Of a stretch of DNA of 64,000 nt, positions 25,601 to 36,400 are shown piece by piece (the first letter of the stretch is position 1; the number at the start of each line of letters is the position of its first letter). The stretch comes from Pisaster brevispinus. Taxonomy: Eukaryota; Echinodermata; Asteroidea; Forcipulatida; Asteriidae. The stretch is from the NCBI GenBank assembly GCA_023634235.1, contig JAMKCF010000016.1, positions 62,001-126,000 of the forward strand, written 5' to 3'. Made by a program: the position numbers and the translations under genes. The notes beneath the pieces are model-generated. The model saw only the letters and a list, made by a program, of their open reading frames with translations. It ran no database searches and was not told the origin of the DNA.

Positions 25601-25943
25601 TTGTACACAGAGCTGCACACAGAGAAGAAGAAACGAAATAAAATACAAGGAGGCTCAAATCACACCCATAACAACATCGGATTTGCACAAGGTTTCCACC
25701 ACTGGAAAGCCACGATTCAGGGCTCTCACCTCGTTGTGGATCCCTGTCTCTGAGCATTTTCTAGGCGGGGCGAGCGGCCCCGGAATAGGGCTACAACCAC
25801 CGGCAAGTTAGCCCACGCGCCGGGGCCGAGCAACAACAAAGGCAAGACATGTCCATCCGAAGAATGATTTGAAACAACACCCGAGCTAAGTTTGAGAATA
25901 ACTCATGAACTAGAAATGCTAGAGAGACGAAATTTGTACCTGA

Positions 25944-26414
25944 GTGTGCCTTGAATTCCACTTCACCCGAACATCAGACTTTTTGGGCCGATGTGCACCA
26001 TCTTCGTGCCGGAAATGGCCTGCAGGCTGGGACACTCAGAAAGCCACTCAAAAGCATCTTCAGTGGGATTTTTGTTCACAGAGCTGCACACAGAGAAGAA
26101 GAAACGAAATAAAATACAAGGAGGCTCAAATCACACCCATAACAACATCGGATTTGCACAAGGTTTCCACCACTGGAAAGCCACGATTCAGGGCTCTCAC
26201 CTCGTCGTGGATCCCTGTCTCTGAGCATTTTCTAGGCGGGGCGAGCGGCCCCGGAATAGGGCTACAACCACCGGCAAGTTAGCCCACGCGCCAGGGCCGA
26301 GCAACAACAAAGGCAAGACATGTCCATCCGAAGAATGATTTGAAACAACACCCGAGCTAAGTTTGAGAATAACTCATGAACTAGAAATGCTAGAGAGACG
26401 AAATTTGTACCTGA
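25944..26414 (+). repeat. Chimeric monomer 56, joining two block A monomers
   Basis: Its 5' half has TTGTTCAC, as in the monomer at 13232. Its 3' part has CCAGGGCC, as in the next block A monomer at 13703 but not in 13232. It lacks AAAAGACAAG, the marker in the middle of 13703. One unequal crossover or conversion between +175 and +345 would explain it and would remove one monomer. Independent mutation of CCGGGGCC to CCAGGGCC cannot be ruled out. Confidence 0.65.
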
Positions 26415-27828
26415 GTGTGCCTTGAATTCCACTTCACCCGAACATCAGACTTTTTGGGCCGATGTGCACCATCTTCGTGCCGGAAATGGCCTGCAGGCTG
26501 GGACACTCAGAAAGCCACTCAAAAGCATCTTCAGTGGGATTTTTGTACACAGAGCTGCACACAGAGAAGAAGAAACGAAATAAAATACAAGGAGGCTCAA
26601 ATCACACCCATAACAACATCGGATTTGCACAAGGTTTCCACCACTGGAAAGCCACGATTCAGGGCTCTCACCTCGTCGTAGATCCCTGTCTCTGAGCATT
26701 TTCTAGGCGGGGCGAGCGGCCCCGGAATAGGGCTACAACCACCGGCAAGTTAGCCCACGCGCCGGGGCCGAGCAACAACAAAGGCAAGACATGTCCATCC
26801 GAAGAATGATTTGAAACAACACCCGAGCTAAGTTTGAGAATAACTCATGAACTAGAAATGCTAGAGAGACGAAATTTGTACCTGAGTGTGCCTTGAATTC
26901 CACTTCACCCGAACATCAGACTTTTTGGGCCGATGTGCACCATCTTCGTGCCGGAAATGGCCTGCAGGCTGGGACACTCAGAAAGCCACTCAAAAGCATC
27001 TTCAGTGGGATTTTTGTACACAGAGCTGCACACAGAGAAGAAGAAACGAAATAAAATACAAGGAGGCTCAAATCACACCCATAACAACATCGGATTTGCA
27101 CAAGGTTTCCACCACTGGAAAGCCACGATTCAGGGCTCTCACCTCGTCGTGGATCCCTGTCTCTGAGCATTTTCTAGGCGGGGGCGAGCGGCCCCGGAAT
27201 AGGGCTACAACCACCGGCAAGTTAGCCCACGCGCCAGGGCCGAGCAACAACAAAGGCAAGACATGTCAATCCGAAGAATGATTTGAAACAACACCCGAGC
27301 TAAGTTTGAGAATAACTCATGAACTAGAAATGCTAGAGAGACGAAATTTGTACCTGAGTGTGCCTTGAATTCCACTTCACCCGAACAGTAGACTTTTTGG
27401 GCCGATGTGCACCATCTTCGTGCCGGAAATGGCCTGCAGGCTGGGACACTCAGAAAGCCACTCAAAAGCATCTTCAGTGGGATTTTTGTACACAGAGCTG
27501 CACACAGAGAAGAAGAAACGAAATAAAATACAAGGAGGCTCAAATCACACCCATAACAACATCGGATTTGCACAAGGTTTCCACCACTGGAAAGCCACGA
27601 TTCAGGGCTCTCACCTCGTCGTGGATCCCTGTCTCTGAGCATTTTCTAGGCGGGGCGAGCGGCCCCGGAATAGGGCTACAACCACCGGCAAGTTAGCCCA
27701 CGCGCCGGGGCCGAGCAACAACAAAGGCAAGACATGTCCATCCGAAGAATGATTTGAAACAACACCCGAGCTAAGTTTGAGAATAACTCATGAACTAGAA
27801 ATGCTAGAGAGACGAAATTTGTACCTGA
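26415..27828 (+). repeat. Bridge monomers 57-59
   Basis: The monomer at 26415 has CGTCGTAGAT. The one at 26886 has an extra G (GGCGGGGGCGAG, about 27180) and ends with CCAGGGCC and GTCAATCC, the marker pair otherwise seen only at 4754 and 18881. The one at 27358 has CGAACAGTAGAC, seen again only at 44317. These three do not fit block A and appear to be a patchwork of other array segments. Confidence 0.85.
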
Positions 27829-29718
27829 GTGTGCCTTGAATTCCACTTCACCCGAACATCAGACTTTTTGGGCCGATGTGCACCATCTTCGTGCCGGAAA
27901 TGGCCTGCAGGCTGGGACACTCAGAAAGCCACTCAAAAGCATCTTCAGTGGGATTTTTGTACACAGAGCTGCACACAGAGAAGAAGAAACGAAATAAAAT
28001 ACAAGAAGGCTCAAATCACACCCATAACAACATCGGATTTGCACAAGGTTTCCACCACTGGAAAGCCACGATTCAGGGCTCTCACCTCGTCGTAGATCCC
28101 TGTCTCTGAGCATTTTCTAGGCGGGGCGAGCGGCCCCGGAATAGGGCTACAACCACCGGCAAGTTAGCCCACGCGCCGGGGCCGAGCAACAACAAAGGCA
28201 AGACATGTCCATCCGAAGAATGATTTGAAACAACACCCGAGCTAAGTTTGAGAATAACTCATGAACTAGAAATGCTAGAGAGACGAAATTTGTACCTGAG
28301 TGTGCCTTGAATTCCACTTCACCCGAACATCATACTTTTTGGGCCGATGTGCACCATCTTCGTGCCGGAAATGGCCTGCAGGCTGGGACACTCAGAAAGC
28401 CACTCAAAAGCATCTTCAGTGGGATTTTTGTACACAGAGCTGCACACAGAGAAGAAGAAACGAAATAAAATACAAGGAGGCTCAAATCACACCCATAACA
28501 ACATCGGATTTGCACAAGGTTTCCACCACTGTAAAGCCACGATTCAGGGCTCTCACCTCGTCGTAGATCCCCGTCTCTGAGCATTTTCTAGGCGGGGCGA
28601 GCGGCCCCGGAATAGGGCTACAACCACCGGCAAGTTAGCCCACGCGCCGGGGCCGAGCAACACAAAGGCAAGACATGTCCCATCCAAAGAATGATTTGAA
28701 ACAACACCCGAGCTAAGTTTGAGAATAACTCATGAACTAGAAATGCTAGAGAGACGAAATTTGTACCTGAGTCTGCCTTGAATTCCACTTTCACCCGTAC
28801 ATCAGACTTTTTGGGCCGATGTGCACCATCTTCGTGCCGGAAATGGCCTGCAGGCTGGGACACTCAGAAAGCCACTCAAAAGCATCTTCAGTGGGATTTT
28901 TGTACACAGAGCTGCACACAGAGAAGAAGAAACGAAATAAAATACAAGGAGGCTCAAATCACACCCATAACAACATCGGATTTGCACAAGGTTTCCACCA
29001 CTGGAAAGCCACGATTCAGGGCTCTCACCTCGTCGTGGATCCCTGTCTCTGAGCATTTTCTAGGCGGGGCGAGCGGCCCCGGAATAGGGGCTACAACCAC
29101 CAGCAAGTAGCCCACGCGCCGGGGCCGAGCAACAACAAGAGGCAAGACATGTCCATCCGAAGAATGATTTGAAACAACACCCGAGCTAAGTTTGAGAATA
29201 ACTCATGAACTAGAAATGCTAGAGAGGACGAAATTTGTACCTGAGTGTGCCTTGAATTCCACTTCACGCGAACATCAGACTTTTTGGGCCGATGTGCACC
29301 ATCTTCGTGCCGGAAATGGCCTGCAGGCTGGGACACTCAGAAAGCCACTCAAAAGCATCTTCAGTGGGATTTTTGTACACAGAGCTGCACACAGAGAAGA
29401 AGAAACGAAATAAAATACAAGGAGGCTCAAATCACACCCATAACAACATCGGATTTGCACAAGGTTATCCACCACTGGAAAGCCCACGATTCAGGGCTCT
29501 CACCTCGTCGTGGATCCCTGTCTCTGAGCATTTTCTAGGCGGGGCGAGCGGCCCCGGAATAGGGCTACAACCACCGGCAAGTTAGCCCACGCGCCGGGGC
29601 CGAGCAACAACAAAGGCAAGACAATGTCCATCCGAAGAATGATTTGAAACAACACCCGAGCTAAGTTTGAGAATAACTCATGAACTAGAAATGCTAGAGA
29701 GACGAAATTTGTACCTGA
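27829..29718 (+). repeat. Four-monomer unit, copy 1 (monomers 60-63)
   Basis: Marker order: 27829 ACAAGAAGGC with CGTAGAT; 28300 CATCATACT, CTGTAAAG, AGATCCCCG and then CCAAAGAATG; 28771 GAGTCTGCC and CACCAGCAAG; 29245 CACGCGAAC. The next four monomers repeat this order. The first one and three quarter monomers are clean; from 28662 on the copy is full of one-base indels. Confidence 0.9.
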
Positions 29719-31067
29719 GTGTGCCTTGAATTCCACTTCACCCGAACATCAGGACTTTTTTGGGCCGATGTGCACCATCTTCGTGCCGGAAATGGCCTGC
29801 AGGCTGGGACACTCAGAAAGCCACTCAAAAGCATCTTCAGTGGGATTTTTGTACACAGAGCTGCACACAGAGAAGAAGAAACGAAATAAAATACAAGAAG
29901 GCTCAAATCACACCCATAACAACATCGGATTTGCACAAGGTTTCCACCACTGGAAAGCCCACGATTCAGGGCTCTCACCTCGTCGTAGATCCCTGTCTCT
30001 GAGCATTTTCTAGGCGGGGCGAGCGGCCCGGAATAGGGCTACAACCACCGGCAAGTTAGCCCACGCGCCGGGGGCCGAGCAACAACAAGGCAAGACATGT
30101 CCATCCGAAGAATGATTTGAAACAACACCCGAGCTAAGTTTGAGAATAACTCATGAACTAGAAATGCTAGAGAGACGAAATTTGTACCTGAGTGTGCCTT
30201 GAATTCCACTTCACCCGAACATCATACTTTTTGGGCGATGTGCACCATCTTCGTGCCGGAAATGGCCTGCAGCTGGGACACTCAGAAAGCCACTCAAAAG
30301 CATCTTCGTGGGATTTTTGTACACAGAGCTGCACACAGAGAAGAAGAAACGAAATAAAATACAAGGAGGCTCAAATCACACCCATAACAACATCGGATTT
30401 GCACAAGGTTCCACCACTGTAAAGCCACGATTCAGGGCTCTCACCTCGTCGTAGATCCCCGTCTCTGAGCATTTTCTAGGCGGGGCGAGCGGCCCCGGAA
30501 TAGGGCTACAACCACCGGCAAGTTAGCCCACGCGCCGGGGCCGAGCAACAACAAAGGCAAGACATGTCCATCCAAAGAATGATTTGAAAACAACACCCGA
30601 GCTAAGTTTGAGAATAACTCATGAACTAGAAATGCTAGAGAGACGAAATTTGTACCTGAGTCTGCCTTGAATTCCACTTCACCCGAACATCAGACTTTTT
30701 GGGGCCGATGTGCACCATCTTCGTGCCGGAAATGGCCTGCAGGCTGGGACACTCAGAAAGCCACTCAAAAGCATCTTCAGTGGGATTTTGTACACAGAGC
30801 TGCACACAGAGAAGAAGAAACGAAATAAAATACAAGGAGGCTCAAATCACACCCATAACAACCATCGGATTTGCACAAGGTTTCCACCACTGGAAAGCCA
30901 CGATTCAGGGCTCTCACCTCGTCGTGGATCCCTGTCTCTGAGCATTTCTAGGCGGGGCGAGCGGCCCCGGAATAGGGCTACAACCACCAGCAAGTTAGCC
31001 CACGCGCCGGGGCCGAGCAACAACAAAGGCAAGACATGTCCATCCGAAGAATGATTTGAAAACAACA
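28662..31067. other. Indel cluster 2: 27 one-base indels in 2.4 kb
   Basis: I read 27 single-base changes in length, 15 gains and 12 losses. Examples are GTCCCATCC (28680), AGGACGAAA (29227), GGTTATCC (29466), GACAATGTCC (29624), GGGCGATG (30235), CAGCTGGG (30271), AACCATCGG (30862) and CATTTCTAGG (30946). Summed per monomer they reproduce the observed lengths 471, 474, 474, 473, 468 and 471. The sequence is clean on both sides. This looks like an unpolished long-read patch or contig join inside a duplicated unit, although a real mutated segment is possible. Confidence 0.85.
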
Positions 31068-31601
31068 CCGAGCTAAGTTTGAGAATAACTCATGAACTAG
31101 AAATGCTAGAGAGACGAAATTTGTACCTGAGTGTGCCTTGAATTCCACTTCACGCGAACATCAGACTTTTTGTGCCGATGTGCACCATCTTCGTGCCGGA
31201 AATGGCCTGCAGGCTGGGACACTCAGAAAGCCACTCAAAAGCATCTTCAGTGGGATTTTTGTACACAGAGCTGCACACAGAGAAGAAGAAACGAAATAAA
31301 ATACAAGGAGGCTCAAATCACACCCATAACAACATCGGATTTGCACAAGGTTTCCACCACTGGAAAGCCACGATTCAGGGCTCTCACCTCGTTGTGGATC
31401 CCTGTCTCTGAGCATTTTCTAGGCGGGGCGAGCGGCCCCGGAATAGGGCTACAACCACCGGCAAGTTAGCCCACGCGCCGGGGCCGAGCAACAACAAAGG
31501 CAAGACATGTCCATCCGAAGAATGATTTGAAACAACACCCGAGCTAAGTTTGAGAATAACTCATGAACTAGAAATGCTAGAGAGACGAAATTTGTACCTG
31601 A
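29719..31601 (+). repeat. Four-monomer unit, copy 2 (monomers 64-67)
   Basis: Anchors are at 29719, 30192, 30660 and 31131. They carry the same ordered markers as copy 1: ACAAGAAGGC; CATCATACT with CTGTAAAG, AGATCCCCG and CCAAAGAATG; GAGTCTGCC with CACCAGCAAG; CACGCGAAC. The first three are indel-rich and the last is clean. One difference is CGTTGTGGAT in the last monomer against CGTCGTGGAT in its partner at 29245. Monomer 65 (30192) has lost the SbfI site through a one-base deletion. Confidence 0.9.
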
Positions 31602-33485
31602 GTGTGCCTTGAATTCCACTTCACCCGAACATCAGACTTTTTGGGCCGATGTGCACCATCTTCGTGCCGGAAATGGCCTGCAGGCTGGGACACTCAGAAA
31701 GCCACTCAAAAGCATCTTCAGTGGGATTTTTGTACACAGAACTGCACACAGAGAAGAAGAAACGAAATAAAATACAAGGAGGCTCAAATCACACCCATAA
31801 CAACATCGGATTTGCACAAGGTTTCCACCACTGGAAAGCCACGATTCAGGGCTCTCACCTCGTCGTGGATCCCTGTCTCTGAGCATTTTCTAGGCGGGGC
31901 GAGCGGCCCCGGAATAGGGCTACAACCACCGGCAAGTTAGCCCACGCGCCGGGGCCGAGCAACAACAAAGGCAAGACATGTCCATCCGAAGAATGATTTG
32001 AAACAACACCCGAGCTAAGTTTGAGAATAACTCATGAACTAGAAATGCTAGAGAGACGAAATTTGTACCTGAGTGTGCCTTGAATTCCGCTTCACCCGAA
32101 CATTAGACTTTTTGGGCCGATGTGCACCATCTTCGTGCCGGAAATGGCCTGCAGGCTGGGACACTCAGAAAGCCACTCAAAAGCATCTTCAGTGGGATTT
32201 TTGTACACAGAACTGCACACAGAGAAGAAGAAACGAAATAAAATACAAGGAGGCTCAAATCACACCCATAACAACATCGGATTTGCACAAGGTTTCCACC
32301 ACTGGAAAGCCACGATTCAGGGCTCTCACCTCGTCGTGGATCCTTGTCTCTGAGCATTTTCTAGGCGGGGCGAGCGGCCCCGGAATAGGGCTACAACCAC
32401 CGGCAAATTAGCCCACGCGCCGGGGCCGAGCAACAACAAAGGCAAGACATGTCCATCCGAAGAATGATTTGAAACAACACCCGAGCTAAGTTTGAGAATA
32501 ACTCATGAACTAGAAATGCTAGAGAGACGAAATTTGTACCTGAGTGTGCCTTGAATTCCACTTCACGCGAACATCAGACTTTTTGGGCCGATGTGCACCA
32601 TCTTCGTGCCGGAAATGGCCTGCAGGCTGGGACACTCAGAAAGCCACTCAAAAGCATCTTCAGTGGGATTTTTGTACACAGAGCTGCACACAGAGAAGAA
32701 GAAACGAAATAAAATACAAGGAGGCTCAAATCACACCCATAACAACATCGGATTTGCACAAGGTTTCCACCACTGGAAAGCCACGATTCAGGGCTCTCAC
32801 CTCGTTGTGGATCCCTGTCTCTGAGCATTTTCTAGGCGGGGCGAGCGGCCCCGGAATAGGGCTACAACCACCGGCAAGTTAGCCCACGCGCCGGGGCCGA
32901 GCAACAACAAAGGCAAGACATGTCCATCCGAAGAATGACTTGAAACAACACCCGAGCTAAGTTTGAGAATAACTCATGAACTAGAAATGCTAGAGAGACG
33001 AAATTTGTACCTGAGTGTGCCTTGAATTCCACTTCACCCGAACATCAGACTTTTTGGGCCGATGTGCACCATCTTCGTGCCGGAAATGGCCTGCAGGCTG
33101 GGACACTCAGAAAGCCACTCAAAAGCATCTTCAGTGGGATTTTTGTACACAGAACTGCACACAGAGAAGAAGAAACGAAATAAAATACAAGGAGGCTCAA
33201 ATCACACCCATAACAACATCGGATTTGCACAAGGTTTCCACCACTGGAAAGCCACGATTCAGGGCTCTCACCTCGTTGTAAATCCCTGTCTCTGAGCATT
33301 TTCTAGGCGGGGCGAGCGGCCCCGGAATAGGGCTACAACCACCGGCAAGTTAGCCCACGCGCCGGGGCCGAGCAACAACAAAGGCAAGACATGTCCATCC
33401 GAAGAATGATTTGAAACAACACCCGAGCTAAGTTTGAGAATAACTCATGAACTAGAAATGCTAGAGAGACGAAATTTGTACCTGA
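31131..33485 (+). repeat. Local marker group: CACGCGAAC and AGAACTGC monomers
   Basis: CACGCGAAC occurs at 31131 and 32544 (also 29245). AGAACTGC, replacing AGAGCTGC, occurs at 31602, 32073 and 33015 and nowhere else I saw. The order is CACGCGAAC, AGAACTGC, AGAACTGC, CACGCGAAC, AGAACTGC, which fits a partial three-monomer repeat (1,413 bp) or local conversion. The monomer at 32073 also has private changes: TTCCGCTTC, and CAAATTAG for CAAGTTAG. Confidence 0.7.
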
Positions 33486-36400
33486 GTGTGCCTTGAATTC
33501 CACTTCACCCGAACATCAGACTTTTTGGGCCGATGTGCACCATCTTCGTGCCGGAAATGGCCTGCAGGCTGGGACACTCAGAAAGCCACTCAAAAGCATC
33601 TTCAGTGGGATTTTTGTACACAGAGCTGCACACAGAGAAGAAGAAACGAAATAAAATACAAGGAGGCTCAAATCACACCCATAACAACATCGGATTTGCA
33701 CAAGGGTTCCACCACTGGAAAGCCACGATTCAGGGCTCTCACCTCGTCGTGGTAGTCCTGTCTCTGAGCATTTTCTAGGCGGGGCGAGCGGCCCCGGAAT
33801 AGGGCTACAACCACCGGCAAGTTAGCCCACGCGCCGGGGCCTAGCAACAACAAAGGCAAGACATGTCCATCCGAAGAATGATTTGAAACAACACCCGAGC
33901 TAAGTTTGAGAATAACTCATGAACTAGAAATGCTAGAGAGACGAAATTTGTACCTGAGTGTGCCTTGAATTCCACTTCACCCGAACATCAGACTTTTTGG
34001 GCCGATGTGCACCATCTTCGTGCCGGAAATGGCCTGCAGGCTGGGACACTCAGAAAGCCACTCAAAAGCATCTTCAGTGGGATTTTTGTACACAGAGCTG
34101 CACACAGAGAAGAAGAAACGAAATAAAATACAAGGAGGCTCAAATCACACCCATAACAACATCGGATTTGCACAAGGTTTCCACCACTGGAAAGCCACGA
34201 TTCAGGGCTCTCACCTCGTTGTAGATCCCTGTCTCTGAGCATTTTCTAGGCGGGGCGAGCGGCCCCGGAATAGGGCTACAACCACCGGCAAGTTAGCCCA
34301 CGCGCCGGGGCCGAGCAACATCAAAGGCAAGACATGTCCATCCGAAGAATGATTTGAAACAACACGCGAGCTAAGTTTGAGAATAACTCATGAACTAGAA
34401 ATGCTAGAGAGACGAAATTTGTACCTGAGTGTGCCTTGAATTCCACTTCACCCGAACATCAGACTTTTTGGGCCGATGTGCACCATCTTCGTGCCGGAAA
34501 TGGCCTGCAGGCTGGGACACTCAGAAAGCCACTCAAAAGCATCTTCAGTGGGATTTTTGTACACAGAGCTGCACACAGAGAAGAAGAAACGAAATAAAAT
34601 ACAAGGAGGCTCAAATCACACCCATAACAACATCGGATTTGCACAAGGTTTCCACCACTGGAAAGCCACGATTCAGGGCTCTCCCCTCGTCGTGGATTCC
34701 TGTCTCTGAGCATTTTCTAGGCGGGGCGAGCGGCCCCGGAATAGGGCTACAACCACCGGCAAGTTAGCCCACGCGCCGGGGCCGAGCAACAACAAAGGCA
34801 AGACATGTCCATCCGAAGAATGATTTGAAACAACACCCGAGCTAAGTTTGAGAATAACTCATGAACTAGAAATGCTAGAGAGACGAAATTTGTACCTGAG
34901 TGTGCCTTGAATTCCACTTCACCCGAACATTAGACTTTTTGGGCCGATGTGCACCATCTTCGTGCCGGAAATGGCCTGCAGGCTGGGACACTCAGAAAGC
35001 CACTCAAAAGTATCTTCAGTGGGATTTTTGTACACAGAGCTGCACACAGAGAAGAAGAAACGAAATAAAATACAAGGAGGCTCAAATCACACCCATAACA
35101 ACATCGGATTTGCACAAGGTTTCCACCACTGGAAAGCCACGATTCAGGGCTCTCACCTCGTCGTAGATCCTTGTCTCTGAGCATTTTCTAGGCGGGGCGA
35201 GCGGCCCCGGAATAGGGCTACAACCACCGGCAAGTTAGCCCACGCGCCGGGGCCGAGCAACAACAAAGGCAAGACATGTCCATCCGAAGAATGATTTGAA
35301 ACAACACCCGAGCTAAGTTTGAGAATAACTCATGAACTAGAAATGCTAGAGAGACGAAATTTGTACCTGAGTGTGCCTTGAATTCCACTTCACCCGAACA
35401 TCAGACTTTTTGGGCCGATGTGCACCATCTTCGTGCCGGAAATGGCCTGCAGGCTGGGACACTCAGAAAGCCACTCAAAAGCATCTTCAGTGGGATTTTT
35501 GTACACAGAGCTGCACACAGAGAAGAAGAAACGAAATAAAATACAAGGAGGCTCAAATCACACCCATAACAACATCGGATTTGCACAAGGTTTCCACCAC
35601 TGGAAAGCCACGATTCAGGGCTCTCACCTCGTTGTAGATCCCTGTCTCTGAGCATTTTCTAGGCGGGGCGAGCGGCCCCGGAATAGGGCTACAACAACCG
35701 GCAAGTTAGCCCACGCGCCGGGGCCGAGCAACAACAAAGGCAAGACATGTCCATCCGAAGAATGATTTGAAACAACACCCGAGCTAAGTTTGAGAATAAC
35801 TCATGAACTAGAAATGCTAGAGAGACGAAATTTGTACCTGAGTGTGCTTTGAATTCCACTTCACCCGAACATCAGACTTTTTGGGCCGATGTGCACCATC
35901 TTCGTGCCGGAAATGGCCTGCAGGCTGGGACACTCAGAAAGCCACTCAAAAGCATCTTCAGTGGGATTTTTGTACACAGAGCTGCACACAGAGAAGAAGA
36001 AACGAAATAAAATACAAGGAGGCTCAAATCACACCCATAACAACATCGGATTTGCACAAGGTTTCCACCACTGGAAAGCCACGATTCAGGGCTCTCACTT
36101 AGTCGTAGATCCCTGTCTCTGAGCATTTTCTAGGCGGGGCGAGCGGCCCCGGAATAGGGCTACAACCACCGGCAAGTTAGCCCACGCGCCGGGGCAGAGC
36201 AACAACAAAGGCAAGACATGTCCATCCGAAGAATGATTTGAAACAACACCCGAGCTAAGTTTGAGAATAACTCATGAACTAGAAATGCTAGAGAGACGAA
36301 ATTTGTACCTGAGTGTGCCTTGAATTCCACTTCACCCGAACATTAGACTTTTTGGGCCGATGTGCACCATCTTCGTGCCGGAAATGGCCTGCAGGCTGGG

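Larger units (their letters stand above)
14174..26414 (+). repeat. Higher-order block A', 26 monomers (numbers 31-56), second copy of A
   Basis: Colinear segments against block A are: 14174-17467 with 518-3811 (offset 13,656 bp, 29 monomers less 3 bp); 18410-21706 with 4283-7579 (offset 14,127); 22647-24059 with 8051-9463 (offset 14,596); and 24060-26414 with 11348-13702 (offset 12,712). Changing offsets mean monomers were gained and lost. The pair at 17468 and 17939 stands where A has one monomer (3812). The pair at 21707 and 22177 replaces the single monomer at 7580. The four A monomers at 9464-11347 have no counterpart. Shared rare markers include the 3-bp deletion, CCATAAAAAC, AACTAAAAATG, GTCAATCC, GTCCAACC, CGTCGTCGAT, CCGGTGCC, GAGTAAC, CACGCAT and TTGTTCAC. 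Private changes in A' include GTAAATGG (14242), CAGTTGG (16177) and AATCCCAC (18893). Confidence 0.9.

Noticed and set aside
27205..27642. 145-codon minus-strand frame (also at 44164, 54002 and 61538)
   Set aside because: It arises only because a substitution removes a stop codon between two satellite frames; it is not a separate gene.
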